Below are positions 25,828 through 39,500 of a DNA stretch of 64,000 nt, piece by piece. Location of the stretch: positions 192,782,052-192,846,051 of the forward strand of contig CP136067.1 in NCBI GenBank assembly GCA_032622095.1, given 5' to 3'. The notes under the pieces were generated by a model. The model was not told the DNA's origin. It saw nothing but the letters and a program-made list of their open reading frames with translations, and did not search any database. The first letter of the stretch is position 1. The number at the start of each line of letters is the position of its first letter. Both the position numbers and the translations under genes were made by a program. This stretch comes from Siphonodentalium dalli. Its lineage: Eukaryota > Mollusca > Scaphopoda > Gadilida > Siphonodentaliidae.

Positions 25828-26057
25828 AGAGGCGAAATCTGTCGATAATTCTAATTTTGTTTTCATTATTTTCACACAGCTCCTCATTTTAATTTTCATT
25901 ACGACCTGACCTCGATTATAATACTGAGCGGTGATTGGCTGTTTCTACTATGGCAGGCGTGGAAAGGTCAGGTCATAATGAATATTAAAATGAGGAGCTG
26001 CGTGAATCGTAAAAATATTATGAAAACAAATTAGAATTATCGACAGATTTCGCCTCT
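25828..26057. mobile_element. 230-bp palindromic MITE
   Basis: Ends are AGAGGCGAAATCTGTCGATA and its complement. The inverted repeat continues inward through ATTCTAATTTGTTTTCAT and GCTCCTCATTTTAAT, so almost the entire element can fold back. Confidence 0.8.
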
Positions 26058-26107
26058 CTGGCGTGTTTGTTTATTTGAGCGCACTAAGTGTCTCTTGTTG
26101 AATACCT

Positions 26108-26666
26108 TACTCATATTTAAATTCGCGTGGTACCATTTTTCGCTCAGTTTGGAATTCGCGCACTTTAAATTCGCGCACCTAGCTGCGCGAATTCAAAACT
26201 GACAAAAAATATGATTTCCGTGATATTTTCATATATCTTGGAGCTGATGACAGTTTCGGTTCTTAGTATATGTGTATATATATTAAACACCATCGCGGCG
26301 GATTTACATCGTGCAGACAATAAACTAGTAACTACATAAATCATAATTTTATGGCGACCTGGACTATTATAATTAGTATTTCTTATACAAGTATTTCAAC
26401 AATGTCTATGTTACCATGATTTGACGCTTAGCGTTGTGATCAATAGTCCTGATAGCGGTTGATCGAATGTAAATATATGCATACATGTATAGGCGTAATT
26501 GTCTATTCAACCGTTCATAATATATGTAAACTCAGCAACATAGCCCTCAACATTGTATTTCCTATGAACTGTGGTTTAGATTAAACTTGGGAGTACTATT
26601 TTTCGCTCAGTTTTAAATTCGATGGGTGCGCGAAAAATAGTACTGCGCGAATTTAAATACGAGTTA
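26108..26666. mobile_element. MITE-like inverted-repeat element
   Basis: Ends ACTCATATTTAAATTCGCG and CGCGAATTTAAATACGAGT. Subterminal copies of TATTTTTCGC(TCAGTTT) occur in both halves. Confidence 0.6.
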
Positions 26667-27467
26667 GGTAGACTGGTTTCTGGGCGAAAGCTGCAAACAT
26701 CTGAAAAAGTAATAACCCGACCCTCCAGCTTTACGACCGTGTGTTCCCTGTTGAAATGATCGGCATAATTATGGCCTTTAACAAAGGTGTTTTTATCACA
26801 TATTTACACCAATTATTATATGTGTGCACCCCCACTCTCACATGATACATACATAAACAATGTACAGGTTTTGAAAATTTGCTAAAGAGTACACCGGTTT
26901 TGCAATATCGTTCTAACTTCTAATTGATGTTTAATTAGTTTTCGTGTCTGCCATGATTTCTGTTAGAGAATAATTGTTTGCGTTCCAATGAAAATTAAAA
27001 TGAACTGAAAACAAACTGCTGATGTGCGCCACACTTTCAGGAACACAGTTGAAGTATCTTTGTCAGTGCCGACCACAAACCCTGTGTACACTTCAGCACA
27101 TTTTCAAAATATGTGTACTCTTCAGTACTTTATTTTTGTGAGAGTGACCTCTTCAGTGGCTCAGCACTACTAACATGGCAATAACATGCAATTTACGTGT
27201 ATCTGTAACAATAATTGTCCCTGTACTGCAATGTACAGATACAAATAGATACGGTAAGGGTTTGCGATCGGTGTTGCTATTAAAACAAAACTGCTTTAAT
27301 GGTGTATGTGATTGATTCCGTTTCCGTATTCCGCTGCCGCTCCGTCCTCTACTCACGTTCCTCATTTTGGACGTCGAAAATTACGAATTATCTCCCTTCG
27401 CAACCACCAACAAACCATTTCGGCATTTTTCAATCAAGGACGGAATTTTCAACAATTTTCTTCCAAA

Positions 27468-27557
27468 ATGAGTAACAAACAAGCTGGTTTGCAAACTATT
27501 GATATAACACAACTTCCTATTAACCAGTTGAACCAGTTATCTCAACAGTTAGAACAG
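27468..27557 (+). CDS. PFDN5: PFDN5 coding exon 1
   Basis: 30 codons starting [20 protein letters not shown] and ending at ...QLEQ, followed by donor GTTTGT. It encodes the start of the N-terminal helix. A translation start in the context AAAATGAG is the first in-frame Met. Confidence 0.93.
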
Positions 27558-30500
27558 GTTTGTTTCGTCGAAAGAACATTTGAAAAATTATGTTTCCAAT
27601 TTTCGTGTGTTTGGCAAACTTGTCCTTTCAAGTTTCACGCACATTGGATTTAGATTATACTTGTTGGCAAAGATTGGGTAGTATCTACACTTCAGCTAAA
27701 GCTAAGCAAGCTATATATTGGTAATATGCCCCATCAAATTAATTTTGTCACCAACCCCCACCCCCTCCCTATAGCCGGGAACGGGAAGATTCGGCGGAGG
27801 GAAGTTTCGGCCATGTATTTTTCGGCGGAGGGAAGATTCGGCAGGGAAGATTCGGCCAGTCGTTTGATCTAACTAATTAGTGGATGGGTTACGGCTTGGG
27901 GATTACGGCTTATGTGGGACTAAGCTTGTGTGCCCACTTATTCTTTGTTGTAACAATAACAACTAATTAGAGGGATTATAGGGTCTTGATTAACTCATTT
28001 TAGTAATGACATATTTTATTAGACTTATTAGAATGGATGAAACATATTTACACAAGCTGATATAACATAAGGTGTAACAGAAATACAAACAAAACAATTT
28101 AAAATACATTTATAACGGCATTCTTTATTTGAAACATACAAAATCAACTAATAGTCTTGTCTTGTTATCTTCTTGTCGTCTTGTCTTCTTATTTCTTTGC
28201 CTTGCCGATTCTGTAGATCTTGGTCACTTCTTGTAGAAATTCCGATGGTCTGATGTCCTCTTCTCTGTATTTTGCCCATAGGTCGCTGATCTTCGTATCT
28301 ATTTCTGTGTATTTCTTCCTCACGTCTGTCTCGAGATCCCTGGCTGCAACGGCAATTTCTACATGGGCTGCTTCAAGTTGAAGAATCGGCACCAGCTTGT
28401 AGAAATGTCGCTGAGAAATGCCGGTATTGCATGTTCTGTGTTGCCATTTGCCGCATGTGTCGCCGTCAACTGCTTAAATTTCATTCAACTATATAGTCTA
28501 AAAGTCGTTAGATCTGATGCGGTAAAACAAACAACTGATCAGTTCTAACTGAAATGCACTCAGCAAACTTATCTAAACAAACATCGAATAGTTCTCACTG
28601 AGATCATATCAGCATCAGAAAGACAACTATGTATATTCTACTGACTGTTATGCAAACACTTGGTGCCAACGTGAACAGAGTGTGAACAACAGTTACTGTC
28701 AAAAAGTTTATTCGTTTTCTCATTGAATCTTCATTAATCATAATTCCTTATAGTGTTCGAACGTGATATTTGGATTTACCACGTAATTTGTAAGTAATAA
28801 CTTCAATATATTCACAATAAACTTACCTTATCATAAACCTAAAATAATCTCATAAAATATGTCAAACAAACTAATGACAAAACATCATAAAAGTAATAAC
28901 AAAAGTAATAATAAAAGTAATTTATTCTTCTAAAACATTCACTCATAAAACATACAAATAATGTCAAACAAAACATCATAAAAGTAATAGCTTCATTTAA
29001 TTTAATTTATTCATCCAATATATTATTAAAAAATATGTCCACATAATTCATAAAACTTAAAACATAAAATCTCCCGTCCCAATATATTGGTATAAACCTA
29101 GGAAGATTCGGCCGATAAAACCCGCCGAATCTTCCCTGCCGAATCTTCCCTCCGCCGAATCTTCACGGACCCCTATAGCCTAGCCCTAGACCCGAAAGGG
29201 CCTAGATCATGCCATGAATCTCTACTCTGTCTCAGTCCAACAAATTAGACTATTCGGTAAGATTAAGAGGTCCGTAAACGTCCAAATATTAAAATTCCTC
29301 TTAATCCGAAAGTCTAATTTGTTGGACTGCTCTGTCTGACGCCTGTAGAGATCATATTCCACCAGTACAAGACCCGGGAACTTTTTTAAGTTTTGACAGG
29401 GAACCTTATAAAGTCGAAAAATAATGCGGGGAATATATTTCTTTGCTAATAACTGTTGTTTAATAATTTATTCATCAGTACCGTAAACCGGGGTAACTTG
29501 AGACAGTTTTGAGGGTATTTTAAAGCTAACTTGAAATAAATGTTTTGGACCCTAGCCACATCACTTGACACTTCTCAAACAACTTCTCAGCTATTGATCT
29601 CTAATAGTTCTAACCTGTTGTAGCATTGTATATGGCAAAAATAGTGGCCTGAACGGGTGTCTCAAGTCACCCCGGCAATGGGGTGACTTGAGACAGATAT
29701 GCCTCCTAATCTCATATAACATCTTGTTCCACTGCCCCAAATTGACTCCAGTAGTAGGACAGACCGATAATGATGCAACAGAGAAAGATTACTTTAATAA
29801 GAATTATAATTGAGATTTTAGCAATCTATATTTGCTATTCACCACTATCCAGGCTGTATAATAATAATCATGTGTCGATATTAGAATGCAATGCCATTGT
29901 ATCATGTGATGCTGAAATAGGCGCAGCAATAATTTAATGGATCGGCATGTTCGTACTACTTGTCATCTTAGAAAACAAATAGTATACCTTACCTATTATT
30001 TCAGGATTATTATAAACATTTCAAGAAATATATAAGAGAACAAACTGGATGGCGCTTAAGTGGCTTTTAATAACACTTTCTTTACTGAATACTCATAGCC
30101 GAGTAGTGGCCTAAGAAAATGCTCAGATAACAACTTCAACAAACAGACATAGACCATTTGTATAACTTATTGTCTGAACGCTTCCCCACCATTGCAATAA
30201 GCGAGATCACTGATTTGCTACCGTATTAGATCCATCCAGCCCGTTCTGTGCATTCAGTGCTATAGGTCAAAGTTCTGTCTGGAGTAGCATATTTCTTTTA
30301 AATATTCATGAATTCCATATTGCTACATCAAATAATTTAGGCTTGGGGTTATAATATAGGGCTCATGTTGAACTAGTGAAAGGGTTATGGTTTGCTTTAG
30401 GGTTAACCATTAGGGCACCCTTTAGGGTAAAATCTCACCCCCTCGATCACATGATTAGGGTTAGGGTTCATCCTTTATGGACAAAACGTATCCTCTTGAT

Positions 30501-33500
30501 CACAGGTTTAGTGTTAGAGCTCACACTTTAAGGGCAAATCCAACCCCCGAAATCACAGGTTTAGGGAAAGGGGCTCATCCTTTATGGGCAAAGCGTATCC
30601 CCTCGATCACTGGTTTATGGTTATGGCTCATGTTGATCTAGTGAACGAGTTAGGGTTTGCTTTAGGGTTAGGGCACCCTTTAGGGTCAAATTCCATCCCC
30701 TCGAACACAGGTTTAGGGTTTGGATTCACCCCTTATGGGCAAATTCCATCCCCCTCGATTACAGGTTATGGCTCTTCCTTTATGGGCAAAGCGTATCCCC
30801 TCGATCACAGGTTTAGGTTTAGGGCTCATCTTGAACTAGGTAAAGGCTTAGGGTTTCCTTTTGGATTAGGGCACCCTTTAGGGTCAATGCCCACCACCTC
30901 AATCACATGGTTAGGGTTCGGGTTATCGGAGATACGAGTCTTGGAGCCATGGTCCATGGCTACATAACGAAGATACGAGTCTTGTATCCGTGGAGCCATG
31001 GCTCCATAAAGGAGATACGAGTCTTGGCGCCATTTCTCCATAACGAAGATACGAGTCTTGGAGCCATGGCTCCATAACGAAGATCTCGTTTGGAGCTATG
31101 ACATACACTTAGGCTCCATGGCTCCTAGACTCGTATCTTCATTATGGAGCCATGGCTCCATGGCTAAAAGACTTGTTTCCTCGTTATGGAGCTATGGAGC
31201 CATATCGGAGACACAAGTCTTCGAGTCGTGGAGACATGGCTCCATAACAAGTCTTGGAGCCATAACGAAGATACGAGGTTTGGAACAATGACATACTTTC
31301 GTGTGGCTCCATGGCTCAGAGACTCGTATCTTCGTTATGGAGCCATGGCTCAAAGACTCGATTCTTCGTTATGGACATATGGAGCCATATCGGAGCCACG
31401 AGTCTCAGAGCCATGGCTCCATAATGAAGATACGAGTCTTGGAGCCATACGAAAGTTTATGTAATGGCGCCATAACGGTGATGTATGTATTCGTGTAGCT
31501 GTTGCTTCGTGGCTTTATGGCACCATGGCTCCATGACACGTATCTCCGTTATGGATCCATGGCTCCATGGCTCAATGCAAGACTCGTATCTCTGTTATAT
31601 CCTAATCCTGTGATCGAGGGGATACGCTTTGCCCATAAAAGATGAGCCCTAACCCTAAACCTGTGATCGAGGGGGTGGGCTTTGACCCTAAAGGGTGCTC
31701 TAACCCTAATTCAACATGAGCCCTAACCCTAAACATGTGATCGTAGTACTTGCAGTCAGTCAGCTACACATATGTAGATTATCATTCAATTTCACTTGTG
31801 CAACTTATCATGTGCATTAACTGAGATATACTATAGTAGTTAGCAACTAAATAGCACATGTAGCCATATATAGCATGTATAGGGCATATCCGGGTGACTG
31901 TCTCAAGTCACCCCGAGTATATCGAAAATCATGTTTTTCTTAGAAAGCATAAAATATGTAACTACATACATAAAATGACAATCTGTTGACACATCAGATA
32001 TATATTTCTGGAGTCTTGGTCATATTCATCTCCATATAGTCCGCATGGTGTATGCGGTGCAGTGGAAGTTTGCAAGTGGTCAAATTTTTGCGAAAAAAAA
32101 TCAATGAAATTCTCAGACCAGTTGCTCCATTTTTTTTCAATTGCATCTCATTATTTATAGATTATTATCAAATAAATATACCTGTCATCAGAATAAATAA
32201 GATTTATTTGAATGTAAGAACAATAGAGAATGATTATAGTGCCTGAAATATGGCACCATCCTGTTTTGTCTCAAGTTACCCCGGTTTACGGTACGTGAAG
32301 TTCCCAGCTCGATTTTACATTATTTACATGACTTTTGACTCCCAATTCCACGATAAATATTTATTTTATTCCCTGTCATCAAAGTACACCGATAATATCC
32401 TAAGCGACCCAACGCAGAAGCAATTCTGATTGGTCGATCGCCAAGCTGCGGTTTCGGTCATTCTCTCACTGCGTATCCCATTTCTATCATTTCCCAGGGT
32501 ATTTTACTTTTTTTGTTCATGCGGTAAACAGAGAATAAATCATGAAATTACTCGGTCCTCGTAAAAGCTGAACATAACGAACACAAGTTGAAATAATGGG
32601 AAATACAACTGAAAAACAATTTAACAAATAAAGCTCATAGGCAATTAGTCATGTATTCATGTTCAAACTATTAATATACAAAGTTTGGTTCAATAATAGG
32701 TGTTTTATTAGATGTTTTGTATAAACGCTTTAAAAATTGTATATCGATTAAAATGAAGGTAGTCGTCCGCGATTGTATTGCATATTTTATATTGCAGACA
32801 GTTTTTCTCGATAATTATTTATGAAGCTATATCAAATAAAATTGGTGATACGTTAAGTATTTAAAGTAATTATGCTTTATTCTCAGTCAATATTCCTGGG
32901 GCATGCAATGAAATACTTTTGTATGAAAGTTGAGTCAACTTGAACACCAAAAGCAAGCCGCCGAAAATAAGTTGCGATCGCTTGATAATTGCAAAAGATG
33001 TTGTTTGATATAAAGTCAGTCAAACATTATTTTTAGCAAGGACCACTGCTGGCCACTGACTTCAATGGCATAGAATTTTAGATCTTGAGTGTTGGAGGTA
33101 TCCGCTTTAGCCAGAAAATGTGAACGCAAGTGTCAGTCATTGTTAAATACGTGTTTGCGCTGTGGGCTCCAGGTGCAATAATAATTGTTATTGACTCTAC
33201 TTTGACATTTGGGGATATATTTAGCGTTTATCCTCAATTGCATGTTATCACTGGTATTTATATCATGATGAATTCCCATTATATGTTTTCTGGATGCATG
33301 TTCCACGTTGAAAGAATCTGCTTATTTTTGTGTGACCCATGGGCATCAGAGGGTTTAAATTTCCTTTTGTAATATGCCTAACCCTCCTTTTTAATCATCT
33401 TGTACCGTCACGGTACTACTACATGTAGTACCATGACAGTTATCAAAAGGAATTGTAGAATATGAACTTCTGAGATCGAGAGACACATTAATTATGTGAT

Positions 33501-36500
33501 CATCAGTGAGGGGATTGAGGCCACTTTAGGGATGCTGATACCTACAAGTGGTTAGTCTCTAGACAGATGCACGTGGGACACGCCGTGACAACATATGGAA
33601 TCTCTAATGTCACAGCATTAAATCCTAATTTCGAAGGCTGATAGTTTTTTTATATTATAATTACATTGTACTATACCGGTATAAGTAACTTCAGAATCCT
33701 ATCGTGAATAATTAGATAATGAATAAAAATCACCGCATTTCACATTTAATTCTCAATTAATCCTAGAATACACTAAACATAAACTTAATTAACCATGGCC
33801 TGGTTATATTATATTCACATTGTACTATATAAGTAACTTCCGAATCCTATCGTGAATAATTAGATAATGAATAAAAATCACCGCATTTCACAATTAATTC
33901 TCAATTAATCCTAATTATAACCCAATAACCGAAGGAAATGGTGGGTATACTGGATTACATGCATCCGATCTGATCATCTGACCGTCCATCCAGGCAGATA
34001 TCTGAACCACTGTTTGTCGGATCTCAATTTGTAATTTGGTATGGATGTTTACTACTATGAGGACATTCAATAGTTTTGTTTGGGTTTTCCGTTCTAGAGT
34101 TATTCTTCTATATTTATCTGGAATATTTTTGTTTTGTTCGTCCGAGCATTTATCTCAGGCACAGGTTGTCGGATCTCAATGTGTGTATGTTCACCACTAT
34201 GAGGGTATTCAGATGAGTGTTCAATTGTTTTGTTCATGTGTTCCGTTCTAGAGTTATTCATCATTGTTTATCTTAAAATGTTTTATTATTTTTGTTTGTC
34301 TGCCTGAGTATCTCAGTCATAGGTTATAGTTATGCCCACCACACTCGGCGGTATGCCACATGGGGGTATGCCACATCGGGGTATACACCGCCCGGGCAAC
34401 AGCAGCTATTGCTATGGTTTTTTTGGCGTTCCGAGTGCCCCATACTTGATCGCCCTGCAGTAAGATAGTTTTAATCGTTAACTCTATGGACATAGCCATA
34501 GTGGAGATTCATGACATGAGTTAAATTTTTGACTGATGAGTGATGTTCTGACTCCTGGGTGGCCTTCCTGTCAATCGATGACGTCCATATCTACCAGTAT
34601 AAAAAACAACTTGCAGTTACGCTAGATTATGTAAATCTGGCTGCACTATGACATAATTGTCACATGTTGTCAATAGCAACATGTTATATATTCAAAATTT
34701 GTTCAATTTGGACGATGTCGATGAATCGAAAACTAAAGTTGGCAGTTATCGCCCAATCAAAATATGTGTTTTAGGCTAGAAAAAAATATTGAGTTGAAAC
34801 TTGAATTATATTGTTGTACATTTATTACACTAATTTTAACATTTCATTTTTACAGGAAATAGAATTCTTCACAAATTCACTGAACCAGCTTAAGCTGGCC
34901 CAGACAAAGTTCCATGAGTCTCATGAAAGTCTCAGCAAAATAACACCAGGCAATGAACACAAAGATATACTGGTACCCCTTACCAGCTCTGTATCCTTAT
35001 AAAACTGTTTACCATGTTATTAATGAACACAAAGATATACCAAATCTTTGGAATTGATCAAAATAATTTTTGTCAAGATCAAGCAATTATGAAATATTAT
35101 GGTGAGGGCAGCAGCGCCAGTAAGTATTATACATAGATTGGGACTCGTAAATCTATAGACTGCAATGCTTGTGTGATTTTAACGAAACGTAATAATAGCG
35201 TGTGCCAATTGCAAATGACCAACAGAAAAAGAGAACAATTGGTTCTATAGTGCGTTCACGATAACATATTCCATGGCGCAGGTGTAAACTTATTTTGGAG
35301 GACACCTAAGCCAAAATTTATTAGTTCTGGCTGACCAGGTGTTTCTTTCCCTGCAGTTTACAATGAGTTACATGTATGCTAGTATGTGATGCAGCATTGG
35401 AAAACGACACTCATACTGTAACTGTAATCACTTCATCATTGAAAATATACAATAGGGACCTATGGTAGCTTATTGGGTAAGCTTGAATTTAAGTTCACGT
35501 GCGGGTATATGGAAGTCAGTCGGCATGTCTCGCCGATCTAGTGAACTTGTGAAGTGCCTGTATGAGAACATGTATTTGGCTGTAGTCCCTCCCCTGGTGC
35601 CACCCTTTGTTGATAATGTGAATGTCATAAATGAATAACAAAGGTCAGATGACTCGTATTATAGTAACTCATAATGTTGAGCGATAAAATTTTCCAATAG
35701 CTGTGTCGAAGATGAAGCCTTGGAAAACGGGTATACTTTGAAGCATTGTAGTGCTTTTTAGCTCACCTGAGACAAAGTCTCCAGTGGAGCTATATTCATC
35801 ACTCATCATCCGTCTGTCAACAATTCTTTGAACATCTTCTTCTCCAGACCCATCGGAACAAATGGGTTCATATTTGGTGTGGATGTTTCCTAGGTGATTC
35901 ACATTTAGATTTTTTCAAATGAGGTCACTGGGTCAAATAGCTGCGAAGCCAGGGCCATAAATTTTTCTCTCCATAGTAATTCTTAAAATGATTTCTTCTC
36001 AAGAACCATCGGGCCTATTTAGTTTATATTTGGTATTGAGGGTCCTTGGGTGACTGGGGTTCAGATTTGTTCACATAGGGTCACTGGGTCAGATATGGGT
36101 GGAGCCAGGGACATAACTCTCAAAACAGTTTCATTAAGCTTACCTGACTGGTATGGTTATCTAAAACCTTTCATACACTTTTCAGATTTAAATAAATCTT
36201 CTGATGGATGTTAGTGTAATACATTTTTTTGTCTTCCAACACATAATGCACATATTAAATGTCAACATCTGAATCTCATATCAGGTTTGCTCAAATTGTG
36301 TTGGCTATTCAAGAAGGGGCAGTTCTTGCAGATTTTATACTCTGCCTTCAAATTAATTGAATTAAGAATGTGTATGTATGTCACTGTGAACACTTTAATT
36401 TCTAAGCTTAGTGTATAGTTCAAACTGCTTAGTTTGAAGTAAATTTGACAAGTACTGACTGTTGTAGTCTTCAAAGTCTGGTGAGCGACCCACAGTCATT

Positions 36501-39500
36501 GACTGTCTTATTGTGTGAACATTATTGCCTTAACACCCCTTAGATGTATGTGGAAGGGAAGCTGAGCAACGTGGAAAATGTTATAATAAATATCGGCACT
36601 GGTTATTATGTTGAAATGGTGAGTAGCATTTTTATCACTATTATATAGATTCAGCTTTGATGAATTACTGTTGTTATAATTGAATGATACGGCAGCCCTC
36701 TTAATTATACCCCCACTTTCGAAGAAAATGGGGGGTATACTGGATTGACTGCGTCTGTCCGTCCGTCACGTTTTCTCTGTCCGGGTGTCCGTCCGTCCGA
36801 CCTCATAACTCGAACACCTCATTTTCGCGCTTATTTTGACTTAGAAAATTCTGTCCGACTTAATAACTTTAACAAATATGAACCGATTTCAATAATTTTT
36901 GGTATACATGCTTCTCACAATACCCTCTCTACATGATGCGGCTAGGGATTGGCTCAGACTGTTTTTCGTAATATTACACTTCATTTTCGACTTATTTTGA
37001 CTTAGAAAATTCTGTCCGACTTAATAACTTTAACAAATATGAACCAATTTTGAATTGTTTTTTCTGCACAAGCTTCTTGTGACACCATATCGATATTATT
37101 AGTCCGAATTTTTCTTTAAAGTTAAAAATCATTTTTGTTGGGTTAACGGATAATGTGGGTTGAATTTGCCACGGTGGGGGTATGCTAGCACTCGAGTGCA
37201 CACCTCTTGTTCAGATTGTTTGGCTTCGGCAATCCACTATGGCAACCCTTTGCTGTGGCCCAGTTTGATTCAGCATTGCTGATTGCCGTAGCCAATTATG
37301 AGGGCTGGATACGGAGACCCTCAAATGTGTGAATTCAGTTATGCTACCCTACACAGCGGGCTTGTGTCACCAAATTCACCCTCTGGAGACCTCATTCTGC
37401 TTGGGCCTCATCTTCTGAGAAGTATCTATAGTCTCAAATTAACATTGTCTTAGTTACTTTTTCCCTTCTATCCAGTTTTTATATCCCATAATTTGCAGAA
37501 TATAAATTGCATAAACTTCAACTGGCAAACTTAAATATGATCCTCAGTTCCGATAGCAGTTGAGGCCTAAGTAGAATGAGGTTCCCAGAGGGTGAATTTG
37601 GTGATGCTTCTGCAAATTTCAGACAAACTATAACCTGATGTCTGAAAATCAATGTCTGTGAAGAGTAGAGTATTCCAATGTACACTTTTTAAAATGTTTA
37701 ACCACACTTAACTGTCTTTCACAAATATGAGCATCATCTTTTTCAATTGCAGGTTGCAGAAAAAGGAAAGGATTATTTCAAGAGGAAAGTTGATTATCTG
37801 ACGAAGCAGATAGAGAAAATACAACCATTACTGCAAGAGAAACATAAAATGAAGCAAGGTGAGAAATTATCCAACATTACAGACAGGGATGACCTTCACG
37901 ATGGTATTGCTGTTAAAATAGTCACGTTAAAACCGCCATAAATAGAAAGATTATTAAAATATAGACAGACATTGTTCTTATAACAATCATGAATATCGCG
38001 TAAATTGTATGTTATTGTCAAGTTTGTATGCAATGTTATGTAAAAAAAATCCAAGTTATGTTACAGTACAATACGTAGAGAGAGTGCGATAGAAAAATAT
38101 TCAACACTGGGGAGACCCCACTTATTAAACTTTGGTTAAAACTGCCACCATGTTGTTTACAACATACCGGTATAATCCTCGTCACTCAAGATTTTGGTGT
38201 TCAATTAGGCCCCTGCGAATCAGGAGATTACAGTCGATTTGAATCTTGAATTGAATCAGGGTGAGATTCGCGAATCGAATCAAGTATAGATAGATAGATA
38301 TATTTATTGCAATTCACGAATGAATTAATACTCCCCTTGCTCCAAACTATGATATATTGCAAAATCAAAGCAAAAATAAACAATTAGGGAAATATTAAGA
38401 GCTAGCCAGAGATATCCAATAAGCTTATTGGTGGAAATGTGAGGCCTACTATGCTGAGGACGTAAATTAACTTATAAATGTTATCAGTACACAATTCATT
38501 AAGGCACAGCACAAGTTACTTGCGAATTCATACACTTTATATTACTCACATACATAACTATTTTCTGGTCAAAAACACAACCCACACTCTCTGAATTGTA
38601 GTGGCATTAATAATGAGAAGCAACATCACTTTGCTTCCTGTCCATCCACACAAGGCACCACGTACTCAACACGTTCATTTCAATATGATATATCTTCATG
38701 GGCAATATTTTGGTATGATAATACCAGTTTCAGTTAAAGGTACTCTATCCGATTTAATGCTCCTAAATTACTATTTTTTTGGCTTCGGGGGTAAATAATA
38801 TTCGATTTGAGTCGAGGAACCCACCCATCAAAGCTCAGAGTGATCACATATCAATTTTTGAAGTTTGTTATTTCAATTGTTTGTGGCCCATGTTATTTCA
38901 ATTGTTTGTGGCCAAATTTTGTGAATACCCAACAAGTGATAATACGGCCATATTTCGTTGAACAAAATGTTGATAAATAACACATTTTGGGAAATTTGAT
39001 ACCATAGTTGACAGCAGTTAGCATTATTTTGTTGCAATTAATCGATTCTGATAGCAAAAGCACATTTTTAAGAAATGTTGTTGTATCTTGATGATATGGG
39101 GACCTTCTGATCGGATTGAGTACCTTCAACCTGGGTAACAAACTAACAGTTTTGTGAATCTGTGAAATTTGAACCCCAAAAATCATGGCATAAAGAACAA
39201 TTCAGCAGTATGACTCTTTGTACTGGGGCAAAATTTGGTGCAATTGCAAGGACATCGGTTGGTAATGGATTGTGTTAGTATAAGACGCACTGGCCTACCA
39301 CTGGAAGTTTCAGTCACAAAAACATTTTCTCATCTTCAAATTATAAAGGCCGATACAGATTGTGTTTCAAAAATCATGAACATTGTAAGTCTGTTAGTAT
39401 ACATGCATTTAAAGAATGCATTGAAGTACATATATCTGATTAGTCAAGATTGTTTGCAGTCGTAAAATGTTTTCAATATATCTAACGATGCCCTACATTT

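Noticed and set aside
30340-31745. Interstitial telomere from TTAGGG units
   Set aside because: Units are irregular, separated by other text and symmetric within a transposon; not a telomeric array.
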